From positions 1-64,000 of the forward strand of contig CAXBKQ010000006.1 of assembly GCA_963976435.1 (NCBI GenBank): a stretch of DNA of 64,000 nt, read 5' to 3'. The stretch is from CAKZNE01 sp963976435. Its GTDB lineage: Bacteria; Bacteroidota; Bacteroidia; Flavobacteriales; Schleiferiaceae. Shown here piece by piece: positions 1 through 7,203 of this stretch. Position 1 is the first letter of the stretch. Each line of letters begins with the position of its first letter. The notes beneath the pieces are model-generated. The model saw only the letters and a program-made list of their open reading frames with translations. It did not search any database and was not told where the DNA came from. Made by a program: the position numbers and the translations under genes.

Positions 1-34
1 AGGCAGCAGTTTTAGATGGTTTAAACTCTCCCAT
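1..34 (-). CDS. Start of a further early-operon gene (cut by window edge)
   Basis: On the minus strand an ATG at 34-32 begins an open frame reading M-G-E-F-K-P-S-K-T-A-A before the window ends. It starts three bases after the stop of the upstream gene, which is the same tight packing as the rest of this leftward operon. Eleven codons are too few to identify a product. It is reported only as the probable next member of the early operon. Confidence 0.3.
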   Translation of the reverse strand, partial: MGEFKPSKTAA

Positions 35-37
35 TTT

Positions 38-325
38 TTAGGCGCTTAAGGGTTTTATAATAACTTCGTTATTCCGGTCAATAGCGGATAGTTTCTCTTG
101 CGCTGCTTTTCGCATGGCCAGGTATTCCGATTTTTCCCGCAATAGACGTTTTGCGGTATTTTGATCTGGAATTGTGTTGGTTTTTAGAGCTTGGGTGTTC
201 TGGTGAATCTGCTCTAGTGCAAGGTTATAGCTGGAAATAGCTAATTGTAATTGTGTGTAACTGTACATGGTATTGGGTTTTAATTGTTTTACAATGGGTG
301 AACTATATGAGGTGGTTAGTTTCAT
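38..325 (-). CDS. Small hypothetical protein, phage early region
   Basis: A 95-residue protein, predicted mostly helical and rich in Gln, Lys and Leu, without a signal peptide or membrane segment. A heptad-like run in the middle (residues about 30-75) suggests a coiled coil. It lies 3 bp downstream of the 61-residue gene and 3 bp upstream of the next partial gene, so it is very probably co-transcribed with them. I do not recognise the family. Small helical proteins at this position in phage early operons are often accessory replication, transposition or host-interaction factors, but nothing in the sequence decides between these. Confidence 0.55.
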   Translation of the reverse strand: MKLTTSYSSPIVKQLKPNTMYSYTQLQLAISSYNLALEQIHQNTQALKTNTIPDQNTAKRLLREKSEYLAMRKAAQEKLSAIDRNNEVIIKPLSA

Positions 326-328
326 TCT

Positions 329-514
329 TTAGCACTTAGGATATAAACTGTTCATAATTCTACGGTTCGCCTGTAGTAACTGGCGATCTTCGTGAATCAC
401 CCGCTTGGTTTGCAGTCTCAATTGTTCAATTTTGTCGTCAATTTTTACCGCAAAACTTACCGCAATGCTTCTTGCGGGGCCTTCCATAGTAGGGGCTAAA
501 ATATTTTCTTGCAT
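329..514 (-). CDS. Very small hypothetical protein, phage early region
   Basis: A 61-residue protein in the leftward early operon, 3 bp after the 104-residue gene and 3 bp before the 95-residue gene. The second half is basic and helical (many Arg, Gln and Leu residues). No Cys pair, signal peptide or membrane segment is present. The family is not recognised. The case for it being real rests on operon packing and on the absence of a better frame in this stretch. Confidence 0.5.
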   Translation of the reverse strand: MQENILAPTMEGPARSIAVSFAVKIDDKIEQLRLQTKRVIHEDRQLLQANRRIMNSLYPKC

Positions 515-517
515 GGC

Positions 518-832
518 TTATTTTTTAACTCTTTTGGCGGAATACTTTTGGCCGCTTCTTCTTAACACTTCTCTTTCCACACTCTCAGCAGTGAAGGTTC
601 CCACATCCAGCCCCTTAACCAAAAGACAGTAATCTTCATTTAGTATTGATTTCAACTTATCAGATTTACAATTCAGCATTCGCATTACTTCTTTGGTTTT
701 GTAAAAGGCTGGCTTCACCTGATTATTAGCTACAGCATTCTTTAAATCTCTCATTAGATCTTCATATACACCTGCGTCAATAACCATTAGGTTGTTTTCT
801 TTAAGGGATTCTATGAAAGATGTAGCGCTCAT
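518..832 (-). CDS. Probable small DNA-binding protein, phage early region
   Basis: A 104-residue protein whose start codon overlaps the stop of the upstream gene (ATGA overlap at 829-832), so the two are translationally coupled. The central part (about residues 40-75) has a lysine-rich stretch, TKEVMRMLNCKSDKLKSIL, followed by a short turn. This resembles the MerR/excisionase-like helix-turn-helix proteins common in Bacteroidota mobile elements, where a sequence of the type 'lgvs..tl..w' recognises DNA. It could act as an excisionase or early regulator. This is inferred from composition and context; no catalytic motif is visible. Confidence 0.55.
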   Translation of the reverse strand: MSATSFIESLKENNLMVIDAGVYEDLMRDLKNAVANNQVKPAFYKTKEVMRMLNCKSDKLKSILNEDYCLLVKGLDVGTFTAESVEREVLRRSGQKYSAKRVKK

Positions 833-1083
833 GATTTCGTGAATGGCACGGTTTTGCGATTTGTTTTATTAGATGAACGACGGTTTTCCTTGGCCGCTTT
901 TAGTATGTCCCTTGTTGGAATAGCATTTCTAATAGTGTACTCGTGAATACCATATTTTTTGGCACAAAACGGGTAGCTCTCGGTAAAAGGCTTGTGCTTT
1001 TCCAAACAGGAAACAAGTGTCTTTAAAACTTGATTTCGACCGATGCTAGCAAATGTTTCTGTGTTTTCGTTTTGACCACTCAT
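829..1083 (-). CDS. First gene of the leftward early operon, small basic protein
   Basis: An 84-residue basic protein, first in the operon that runs leftward from the divergent promoter region. The middle part (about residues 37-60, KKYGIHEYTIRNAI) reads like a helix-turn-helix, with a GIHEYTIRNAI turn and recognition helix. The C-terminal 20 residues are rich in Lys, Arg, Asn and Ser. As the first gene opposite a CI-like repressor it occupies the place of a Cro- or Ner-like early regulator, which is a positional inference. The start is chosen because a strong -7 element lies about 30 bp upstream. Confidence 0.55.
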   Translation of the reverse strand: MSGQNENTETFASIGRNQVLKTLVSCLEKHKPFTESYPFCAKKYGIHEYTIRNAIPTRDILKAAKENRRSSNKTNRKTVPFTKS

Positions 1084-1114
1084 TGAGTTGTGATTTTTTC
1101 ATAATTTGATGAAG

Positions 1115-1147
1115 CAAACATAGGTAATACATCTTGTAATTTCCAAA
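1115..1147 (-). promoter_or_regulatory. Leftward early promoter
   Basis: On the minus strand TTTG (1147-1144), a 21-nt spacer and TATGTTTG (1122-1115) match the Bacteroidota promoter consensus, about 30 bp upstream of the first leftward gene. Confidence 0.6.
1126..1140. promoter_or_regulatory. Candidate operator of the CI-like repressor
   Basis: An imperfect inverted repeat, AATACA-TCT-TGTAAT (one mismatch), sits inside the spacer of the leftward early promoter and 11 bp before the repressor start. A repressor bound here would block the leftward promoter and could autoregulate. It is assigned from position and symmetry only. Confidence 0.4.
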
Positions 1148-1150
1148 TAA

Positions 1151-1561
1151 ATGACGGATAAATCTACTAATATTAAAGAAAGAGTACTAGAAGTCGCTAA
1201 GTATCACGGTGTTAGCTATGTGCCGTTTTGTAAAGAAATTGGGCTTACGTATGGAAATTTTACTGGAAAATCCAAGTTAACACCAATAAACTCCAACGCG
1301 TTAAAGGATATATTACTTAATTATCCCGATGTAAACCCGAGGTGGCTCATCCTAGGAGAAGGAAATATGCTTATTGATGAGAATGAATTCCCATCAGGTG
1401 AGTTAAAATCTGAGGGAAAACACACCCTAAAAGGTGGTTTATCTAAAGAAGAAGAGAATTACAAAGAGCTTTACGAGACCACAAAAATTAAACTCGATGC
1501 TCAAAAGGAAGTGGTAGAAAGTTTGAAAGAACTAATTGTTAGTTTAAAATCTAAAAATTAA
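1151..1561 (+). CDS. CI-like phage repressor (HTH)
   Basis: A 136-residue protein. Residues about 5-70 form a Cro/CI-type helix-turn-helix domain of the kind found in Bacteroidota prophages: an N-terminal VLEVAKYHGVS helix, then FCKEIGLTYGN, then the family signature NSNALKDILLNYPDVNPRW followed by LILGEGNM. The C-terminal 40 residues are a charged heptad repeat likely to form a coiled coil for oligomerisation. There is no LexA/CI peptidase domain, so induction would not be by RecA-stimulated self-cleavage. It is divergent from the early operon and probably keeps it silent. The lysis-lysogeny role is inferred from this arrangement. Confidence 0.8.
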   Translation: MTDKSTNIKERVLEVAKYHGVSYVPFCKEIGLTYGNFTGKSKLTPINSNALKDILLNYPDVNPRWLILGEGNMLIDENEFPSGELKSEGKHTLKGGLSKEEENYKELYETTKIKLDAQKEVVESLKELIVSLKSKN

Positions 1562-1572
1562 TGGTTTTTTTA

Positions 1573-1604
1573 CGCTCACTAAATTTTTAGGGTCGTTCAC
1601 TAAA
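1573..1604 (+). repeat. Two 11-bp direct repeats, 21 bp apart
   Basis: CGCTCACTAAA (1573-1583) and CGTTCACTAAA (1594-1604) are spaced by exactly two helical turns just downstream of the repressor gene and upstream of the cargo operon. They could be a protein-binding site controlling the cargo, or chance similarity in AT-rich DNA. Confidence 0.3.
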
Positions 1605-1670
1605 AAAATAGACTTTTAATTTTCGCTTTAATTCCTATATTACCTAGTATTAACCTGATTTTAAAAAACA

Positions 1671-2051
1671 ATGAGTAATAACCAAAGAATTGGCTTTAAC
1701 TGCCCCGCATCAACATCTAACCCAATTGATATTTTTTTGAATCGCGAAATATCTGGATCCAATTCAGTAACCATAAAATATTGGGATGCTGAGAATGATG
1801 ATGAGCCGACTGAAAATATTGTTTCCATAACCCATGGAGATAATGAAGGAACAGAATTCTCAAACCAAAGTCCTGTTTGCTCAGGTGATGATCTTGAGAT
1901 TAATGCAGAATATGAACCATCACCACATTATGAATTTTATCGAAAAACGCAAGGAGACACTACAGTGGATATTTTCTACTATGACGCAACCGATGGGGGA
2001 CGAAGGAAGAAATTAAGAATTCAGGCTGGGAAAAAGAAACCGTCTAAATAA
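1671..2051 (+). CDS. Hypothetical acidic protein, first cargo gene
   Basis: A 126-residue protein with no signal peptide or membrane segment. The first 100 residues are acidic and predicted to be mainly beta strands (alternating hydrophobic and polar residues such as SVTIKYWDAEND and TVDIFYYDATDGG). The last 20 residues switch abruptly to a strongly basic tail (RRKKLRIQAGKKKPSK). I do not recognise the family. It is followed after 2 bp by a membrane protein gene and seems to open a cargo operon reaching 6234. A soluble beta-rich partner next to a membrane protein is a layout seen in sensor-effector pairs, but this is only suggestive. Confidence 0.55.
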   Translation: MSNNQRIGFNCPASTSNPIDIFLNREISGSNSVTIKYWDAENDDEPTENIVSITHGDNEGTEFSNQSPVCSGDDLEINAEYEPSPHYEFYRKTQGDTTVDIFYYDATDGGRRKKLRIQAGKKKPSK

Positions 2052-2053
2052 TA

Positions 2054-2737
2054 ATGAAAAGGATAGGAGGAAAAGCAATAATCTTCATGGTCTTGATTTT
2101 GGCTCACCCCATTTTTCAGGAGCTCTATCTTTTCATGCCAAAAAAAATAGATGTTAATTGGCCTCTTATCGGTGCCAATTTTGAATTCTACTGGGAGGAT
2201 TGGTTTTGGTTTTGGAAAGTGGCCTCGATTATTCCTGTCCTTTTTGCGTTTTATTTAGCAAAAGAATTTCAAGGGCTCCACAAAAAAGTTTGGAATTCAG
2301 GTCTAATATTGTTGGTTTATTACACTCTTTTGGATTTATCATTGGTTATTCCGGTAATCACGGAGGAATATAGCTTTGGGCTTGCGCTAAGAAGCGCTTT
2401 AGCCACGACGCCAGGTATTATAATATTTGGGTATTATACAAAGAGGATATTGAATGATAGTGAAGTTCAGCGTCTACAAAATCAGTTGAGTTCTGAGGAG
2501 GAAAAGCACTTTATAACCCAGTTTAAACTAGAGGAGAGAGAGAGGTTAATGAAGAAAATAAACTCTAATGTAAATCAACTCTCCATGAATTTAGCCTTCC
2601 AGGTTACAGCCTTGAATAAAATCCAAACACTGGATGATGTGGAGCAATATCAAGGGGTTTTACAGATGTATTCTAAGGATATATACAAGAACCTTAAGGA
2701 GATTAAACAACGTACCAATGAAACAATTGAGATTTGA
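2054..2737 (+). CDS. Four-helix membrane protein with C-terminal coiled coil
   Basis: A 227-residue protein. Four hydrophobic segments are visible at about residues 8-28, 51-70, 80-101 and 108-128; the second follows a Trp-rich stretch (YWEDWFWFWK). Residues 135-220 are hydrophilic and helical with heptad character (VQRLQNQL, LEERERLMKKI), so a cytoplasmic coiled-coil domain is likely. It resembles small sensor or effector membrane proteins without a catalytic domain. The preceding gene ends 2 bp upstream and the next one starts inside its stop codon, so all three are probably translated together. The family is not recognised; a membrane-disrupting or membrane-sensing role is speculative. Confidence 0.6.
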   Translation: MKRIGGKAIIFMVLILAHPIFQELYLFMPKKIDVNWPLIGANFEFYWEDWFWFWKVASIIPVLFAFYLAKEFQGLHKKVWNSGLILLVYYTLLDLSLVIPVITEEYSFGLALRSALATTPGIIIFGYYTKRILNDSEVQRLQNQLSSEEEKHFITQFKLEERERLMKKINSNVNQLSMNLAFQVTALNKIQTLDDVEQYQGVLQMYSKDIYKNLKEIKQRTNETIEI

Positions 2738-2982
2738 AGAAAACTAAGGAAATATTGTCTTCTACACTCAATCCGCTTCCAAACAGCGGAAAAAAAATTC
2801 TCCAAATTATGGGTCCAAAAGAGGCGCTTCTAGCTCTCTATGAAGACCTATTCCTAAAATTCACTCACTCAGAATCTGATGAAAACCTCCTCAATGCAGG
2901 TACAATTTCAAAAGAAAATTTCCTTGATGTGGTTGATGAAATATTCAGCTCAAAATTTGAGAGTAACTCAACAAAACTTTAA
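2734..2982 (+). CDS. Small helical hypothetical protein coupled to the membrane protein
   Basis: An 82-residue frame starting with TTG that overlaps the TGA of the membrane protein gene (TTGA, 2734-2737), a typical coupling overlap. Residues about 25-60 are amphipathic helices (KEALLALYEDLFLKF, ENFLDVVDEIF). An internal ATG at 2809 is a possible alternative start, giving 57 residues. No known domain is evident. The overlap with the upstream gene supports the TTG start, but it is not proven. Confidence 0.45.
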   Translation: MKKTKEILSSTLNPLPNSGKKILQIMGPKEALLALYEDLFLKFTHSESDENLLNAGTISKENFLDVVDEIFSSKFESNSTKL

Positions 2983-2998
2983 CTATTAATCTACATCC

Positions 2999-3511
2999 AT
3001 GAAAATTAAAAACACCTTTATCAGCTTGTTATTGATGTTGGGCTTATTCTATATTCCTTCCTCTTGCAATAAAGAACCTTGTGAAGAAGTAACATGCCAA
3101 AACGGAGGCGCCTGTAACGACGGGAGTTGTGCGTGCCCTGTAGGTTTTACTGGCTCTGAATGTCAAGATGAGACAAGAGCGACGTATTTTGGACTTTATT
3201 CGGGATTATTTATTGAGAATGGAGTAATTGACAGTACAGAATTTAACCTAACCACTTACCCAGGGAATATTTTGCGTATTACCTGGGAGGATGATGATTT
3301 TATTGAGCTTACCACAAACACCAGTTTTAATATCCCAGATCAATCATTCGGAAGCGATGTTATTGGAGGTATGGTTAATCCGTTTCACATAAGTGGCTCT
3401 GGCTTTATAAGAACTGAAACAAACGGAAGAATTTACTTTGAGGCCGAGGGTGAGATTTTCGAGAATGGATCGAAAAATTCCGACTTTGTCTTGAAGATGT
3501 GGAAAAATTAA
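2999..3511 (+). CDS. EGF-like lipoprotein
   Basis: A 170-residue exported lipoprotein. The N-terminus is a lipoprotein signal (basic start, hydrophobic SLLLMLGLF core, lipobox ending PSSC at about residue 23). Residues about 28-56 carry six cysteines in EGF-like order (C..C..NGG.C...C.C..GFTG..C). The remaining 110 residues look like a small beta-sandwich without a recognised motif. Short EGF-bearing lipoproteins are common on Bacteroidota envelopes, with unclear roles. In a phage cargo region a surface lipoprotein could alter phage adsorption (superinfection exclusion), but only its location suggests this. Confidence 0.65.
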   Translation: MKIKNTFISLLLMLGLFYIPSSCNKEPCEEVTCQNGGACNDGSCACPVGFTGSECQDETRATYFGLYSGLFIENGVIDSTEFNLTTYPGNILRITWEDDDFIELTTNTSFNIPDQSFGSDVIGGMVNPFHISGSGFIRTETNGRIYFEAEGEIFENGSKNSDFVLKMWKN

Positions 3512-3526
3512 TCTATTGAATTAGAT

Positions 3527-4372
3527 ATGGGTTTTTCAGAAAGATACGGTTTCCAACCAAAAAAGGTATTCCAAATTGAGGGAGTAGATGAGGAATTATC
3601 CAACGGCCTTTGGAATATTGTATATGAGTTTCTTCAACCCTATTATTTAAACGATTTCGAAGACCTTTTTAAAAAAGTTTGGATTGAAAATCTTGACCAA
3701 AGGTTAGAAGCCGTTCCAATGTATAGCACATTGGAGTACATTCCCCAAAAATGCTTATTGAAATTGAGTGGTGTTTTTGAAAAGCTACCCTGGTTCAAAA
3801 AATATGACTTAGTTGAATTTATTCTAAATATCGAGAATAATGGATTGATCATGGACTCCAGGGGTGCTCCCCGCAGGAATTATATTAAGAAAATGACTCA
3901 AAACATTTTAATTAAACACAATTCAGCGTACCGGTTGGTAAACTGGCAGTTTATACCGATCACAAATGATCAGGAAATTATTTCCATAGAGAACCTTAGT
4001 GGACAAAAGGAAAAATTTGAGCCTGTTAAGGTTCATTTTGAAAAGGCCCTTTCCTTCCTTTCCGATAAAGAAGCTCCTGATTATGAAAATACTATTAAAG
4101 AAACTGTTTCCGCAATTGAGTCCACATTAAAAATCATTTTTAACCTGCCGGAAGGCACAATAGGAAAAGCACTTCCTATGGCGGAGAAAGAAGGCCTCAT
4201 AGGAAGTGAATTCAAAACTATAATCACCTCCCTTAATAGATTCTCAAATACAAAAGGCATACGCCATGGAGATACCGAAATATCAGAAATAGACTTTGCA
4301 ACAGCAAAATATTTTATTGTGTCCGGATCCGCAATGATTAACTATTTAATTGAGAAGAACCCATTGAATTAA
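3527..4372 (+). CDS. AbiJ-like abortive infection protein (AbiJ-NTD4 type, HEPN-like C-terminus)
   Basis: A 281-residue cytoplasmic protein. Residues 1-125 begin with the GFSERYGF motif and continue with LWN.......Y typical of AbiJ N-terminal-domain-4 proteins. Residues 165-281 are helical and resemble the abortive-infection HEPN-like C-terminal domain, with a conserved NTKGIRHGDTE segment (Arg246, His247) near the end. HEPN domains with an R...H motif often cleave RNA to stop phage growth by arresting the host. It lies 15 bp after the lipoprotein gene and 18 bp before tcmP, so it is part of the cargo operon. Family assignment rests on motif memory; activity is inferred. Confidence 0.7.
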   Translation: MGFSERYGFQPKKVFQIEGVDEELSNGLWNIVYEFLQPYYLNDFEDLFKKVWIENLDQRLEAVPMYSTLEYIPQKCLLKLSGVFEKLPWFKKYDLVEFILNIENNGLIMDSRGAPRRNYIKKMTQNILIKHNSAYRLVNWQFIPITNDQEIISIENLSGQKEKFEPVKVHFEKALSFLSDKEAPDYENTIKETVSAIESTLKIIFNLPEGTIGKALPMAEKEGLIGSEFKTIITSLNRFSNTKGIRHGDTEISEIDFATAKYFIVSGSAMINYLIEKNPLN

Positions 4373-4390
4373 GTTTGAAATTCACACCCT

Positions 4391-5509
4391 ATGCCCTCAA
4401 AAGACCTTCATGACAAACCATTCGACCAAGGAACTTTAGCTAAACTGGAGATTTTTGAGGATTACGCTCAGGCTTGGATTCCTACTTGGGTTATGGCTAG
4501 TGTCAGGAATATTTACATCTTTGATTTCTTTGCTGGCACGGGTTTAGATAAAAACGGGGTTCCTGGTAGCCCTATTCGTATCCTTCAAAAAATCAAAGAA
4601 CAAATCAGTATTATTAAAAGGAAAAAAGTTTGCGTTCACCTTTATTTTAATGAGTACGATTTGAAGAAATTTCAAAAACTCAAAGTCGCTTGCAGTAATT
4701 TTTTAATCCAAAATCCTGAAGTTGAATCGGGAATAAATCTAACCCTTCTAAATGATGATTTTGAAGCTATATTTCAGTCGCACTTTAATCTAATCAAGGC
4801 TTTTCCATCCCTAGTTTTTCTTGATCAAAACGGAATAAAATTTTTAACTCTAGAATATATTCAACAGTTTGGCTCAATAAGAAGTACAGATTTTCTCTAT
4901 TTTGTTTCTTCGTCATCCTTTTTGCGCTTCGGTAAAGCCCCTGAGTTTAAAAAATATTTCGATTTTGATTTGAACGCAGCAAAAAAAGACCCGTATAATT
5001 TTATTCATAGGCATCTTATAAACCAAATCAAACAAAAGCTTAATTCCAACTCAAGATTAAAGCTATATCCATACACAATCAAAAAAAGAAACAATGTTTA
5101 TGGGCTTATCTTTGGTGCAACTCATCCAATTGCCGTCGATAAGTTTTTAAATATCAGCTGGAAACGGAACGAAATAAATGGTGAGGCGGATTTTGACCTC
5201 GACGAGGACGCCGCAAAAAGCCAACTCAATCTATTTGAAACAAAAAAACTCACAAAAATTGAGAAATTCAGAAGTTTAGTTCAAGAAAATGTTCTTGCAG
5301 GAAAAATAACTGATAATTTTGAGCTTTATTCTTTTACCTTGGGTCAGGGCCATGTCGGAAAACATGCGGCAACTGAAATAAGAGCTCTTAAAGAAAATAA
5401 AAAAATTGATTATGTTGGGGTCTCACCATTGGTGAATTATGATAACGTCCACCGGAAAAAGAAAAGGGTGGTTTTTAAGGTTTTAAAGAAATGGGCAAGT
5501 CAAAAATAG
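4391..5509 (+). CDS. tcmP: Three-Cys-motif partner protein TcmP
   Basis: A 372-residue protein matching the TcmP family, named for its constant association with three-Cys-motif DUF5131 proteins. It starts with a K...DQGT..KL...E.Y...W region. A methyltransferase-like glycine loop, FDFFAGTG, sits at residues 44-51, and FLDQNG at 144-148 falls where a DPPY-like catalytic motif is expected. This suggests a SAM-dependent Rossmann fold, although no substrate is established. The C-terminal 100 residues contain a winged-helix-like segment (KKLTKIEKFRSLV and onward). The gene ends inside the next gene (19-bp overlap), so the two products are very likely made in a fixed ratio. Confidence 0.85.
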   Translation: MPSKDLHDKPFDQGTLAKLEIFEDYAQAWIPTWVMASVRNIYIFDFFAGTGLDKNGVPGSPIRILQKIKEQISIIKRKKVCVHLYFNEYDLKKFQKLKVACSNFLIQNPEVESGINLTLLNDDFEAIFQSHFNLIKAFPSLVFLDQNGIKFLTLEYIQQFGSIRSTDFLYFVSSSSFLRFGKAPEFKKYFDFDLNAAKKDPYNFIHRHLINQIKQKLNSNSRLKLYPYTIKKRNNVYGLIFGATHPIAVDKFLNISWKRNEINGEADFDLDEDAAKSQLNLFETKKLTKIEKFRSLVQENVLAGKITDNFELYSFTLGQGHVGKHAATEIRALKENKKIDYVGVSPLVNYDNVHRKKKRVVFKVLKKWASQK

Positions 5510-6234
5510 AATGGACAGAGGCAACGTGGAACCCTTCAACAGGATGTAATAAAGTTTCGGCAGGTTGTAAAAACTGCTACGCTGAAACCATGGCAAAACG
5601 ACTTCAAGCCATGGGCACGCCTGGATATGAAAACGGATTTGAATTTACTATAATGCCTGATAGGCTTCAAATTCCGCTTAAAACTAAAAAGCCAACAAAA
5701 TATTTTGTCAACTCAATGAGCGACCTGTTTCACGAGAAAATGCCCTTTGAATTTCTCGATCAAGTCTTTGATATAATAAAAAGAACACCTAGGCATACTT
5801 ATCAGATTTTAACAAAAAGAGAGGCTAGATTAAAATCCTATTTTCTTGGAAAGAAAGTACCTGACAATGTATGGCTTGGTGTCAGTGTGGGAAGTAAAAA
5901 AACAAAAAACCGCATTGATGTTTTAAGAGAAGTTAATGCCAAAACTAGATTCTTATCACTAGAACCCTTATTAGAGGACTTAGGAGAAGTTAACTTCACG
6001 GATATTCATTGGGTGATTGTAGGGGGTGAAAGTGGCCATAAAGCAAGGCCGATGAAACCATCCTGGGCAGTTTCTATTCAGGAGCAATGCGACGAGCAGG
6101 ACGTTTCTTTCTTCTTTAAACAATGGGGTGCTTGGGGAGCGGATGGCGTAAAAAGAAGTAAAAAGGCAAACGGCCGGCTTTTGCTGGGAAAAGAATGGAA
6201 TGAAGAACCTGAAAAAGAGCTAATTGCCCTATAA
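5491..6234 (+). CDS. DUF5131 / phage Gp37-Gp68 family three-Cys-motif protein
   Basis: A 247-residue protein. The N-terminus reads IEWTEATWNPSTGC and carries Cys19, Cys26 and Cys29 (C-x6-C-x2-C), the three-Cys motif likely to hold a metal or iron-sulfur cluster in a radical-SAM-like barrel. Further family motifs follow: VNSMSDLFHE, QILTKR, WLGVSV, FLSLEPLLE, VGGESG..ARPM and a closing FFFKQWG. It partners TcmP, encoded just upstream with a 19-bp overlap. The substrate of the pair is unknown. The family occurs in phages and mobile elements, which fits this location. It is the last gene of the rightward cargo operon and faces the Abi_2 gene across 64 bp. Confidence 0.88.
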   Translation: MGKSKIEWTEATWNPSTGCNKVSAGCKNCYAETMAKRLQAMGTPGYENGFEFTIMPDRLQIPLKTKKPTKYFVNSMSDLFHEKMPFEFLDQVFDIIKRTPRHTYQILTKREARLKSYFLGKKVPDNVWLGVSVGSKKTKNRIDVLREVNAKTRFLSLEPLLEDLGEVNFTDIHWVIVGGESGHKARPMKPSWAVSIQEQCDEQDVSFFFKQWGAWGADGVKRSKKANGRLLLGKEWNEEPEKELIAL

Positions 6235-6298
6235 ATTCTTTAATCCGAAAAAAATCTTTGCACTTTAAAAATGTGTTCTAGGTTTTTTTTTGGGAATG

Positions 6299-7198
6299 TT
6301 AATGCCACAATTTCTCATCCATCCAATTCTCCGGAAACCCCATAGCACTTACATCTATGTTAGGGTATTTACTGAGCAACGCCTTGAACTGCTTTACTTT
6401 AGTGGTTTTGGGGTTTATTCTCTTCAATAGGTAAAGGTAACAAGAGAAAAAGGCGAAAAATTTATTGGCATTTATTTCATTAGAAGACAACCAGAGGTCC
6501 GTCGTTTTTTGCGGGAAAACAAGAGATATGGTTTGAACTCTGTTCCAGAGTCTACCATGGTGCGCGCAGATATTTCTAACAACAGTCATGCTATGCATCC
6601 AGTTTTGAAGAATGTAAGGAGTAGCTAAACCAAAGTGCCTGGCTATCTCTTTTTTCTCCTTCCCATTTAGTAGGTTTTTAAAAATGGAAGAAAGAAGACC
6701 CATCGAGATCACCTCAAAAGTCATCCAAGCTGGAGGAGTTTCAGGGGAGGAATATTTCTCTTTATAATGCCTAATAAAAACTTCATTTGACCTGTTCAAT
6801 TCCTCCTTGATTTTTTCGATTTGCCTTTGATATTTGTCAGTATCCCGATAATTGCCAGGGTTTAAAAACCACCACCCTTCTTTTTCAATAGAGAACTGGT
6901 ATATTATCTGCGTTCTTAAGGAAATTTCAAGTCGCTCGACAACATCTAAAACAAACAATCTTAATTCTCGATCAAATAAATATAACTGAAGCACATTTTC
7001 AAATGTAGTTCCAGGTTTAAATTCATGATCCTTTTTGCTATTGTAAATTTGAAATGGTAAACAATAAGCACTTAATCGGTAATAGCTGATATTCTTTAAA
7101 TAGTTGCCAGCATATTTCTCATCACCAATAACCATTCCTCTAGCTCGAAGAAGGTTAATCTGATCTTGTATTGATAGAGGGGGTTTTGAATAGATCAT
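6299..7198 (-). CDS. Abi_2 family abortive infection protein (AbiD/AbiF-like)
   Basis: A 299-residue protein with the full Abi_2 pattern: SIQDQINLLRARGM and NISYYRLSAY.LPF near the N-terminus, LYLFDRELR and ERLEISLRTQI in the middle, then PPAWMTFEVISMG and MTVVRNICAHHGRLWNR at residues 203-220. The Arg208-x4-His213 arrangement is the HEPN ribonuclease motif, so it is probably an RNase effector that stops growth during phage infection. It is transcribed leftward, opposite to the rest of the cargo, from its own promoter. A compact hairpin plus U-run lies directly before the start codon and probably limits or tunes expression. Confidence 0.85.
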   Translation of the reverse strand: MIYSKPPLSIQDQINLLRARGMVIGDEKYAGNYLKNISYYRLSAYCLPFQIYNSKKDHEFKPGTTFENVLQLYLFDRELRLFVLDVVERLEISLRTQIIYQFSIEKEGWWFLNPGNYRDTDKYQRQIEKIKEELNRSNEVFIRHYKEKYSSPETPPAWMTFEVISMGLLSSIFKNLLNGKEKKEIARHFGLATPYILQNWMHSMTVVRNICAHHGRLWNRVQTISLVFPQKTTDLWLSSNEINANKFFAFFSCYLYLLKRINPKTTKVKQFKALLSKYPNIDVSAMGFPENWMDEKLWH

Positions 7199-7203
7199 TT
7201 AAC

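Noticed and set aside
1..1561. Assigning the element to Mu-like transposable phages
   Set aside because: The repressor and early-operon style recall Bacteroidota Mu-like phages, but no DDE transposase or transposition ATPase is visible and a tyrosine integrase lies beside a tRNA. The type was left open.
2809..2982. ATG at 2809 as start of the small helical protein
   Set aside because: It would leave a 71-bp gap in an otherwise tightly coupled operon, whereas the TTG overlapping the previous stop restores coupling. It stays possible.
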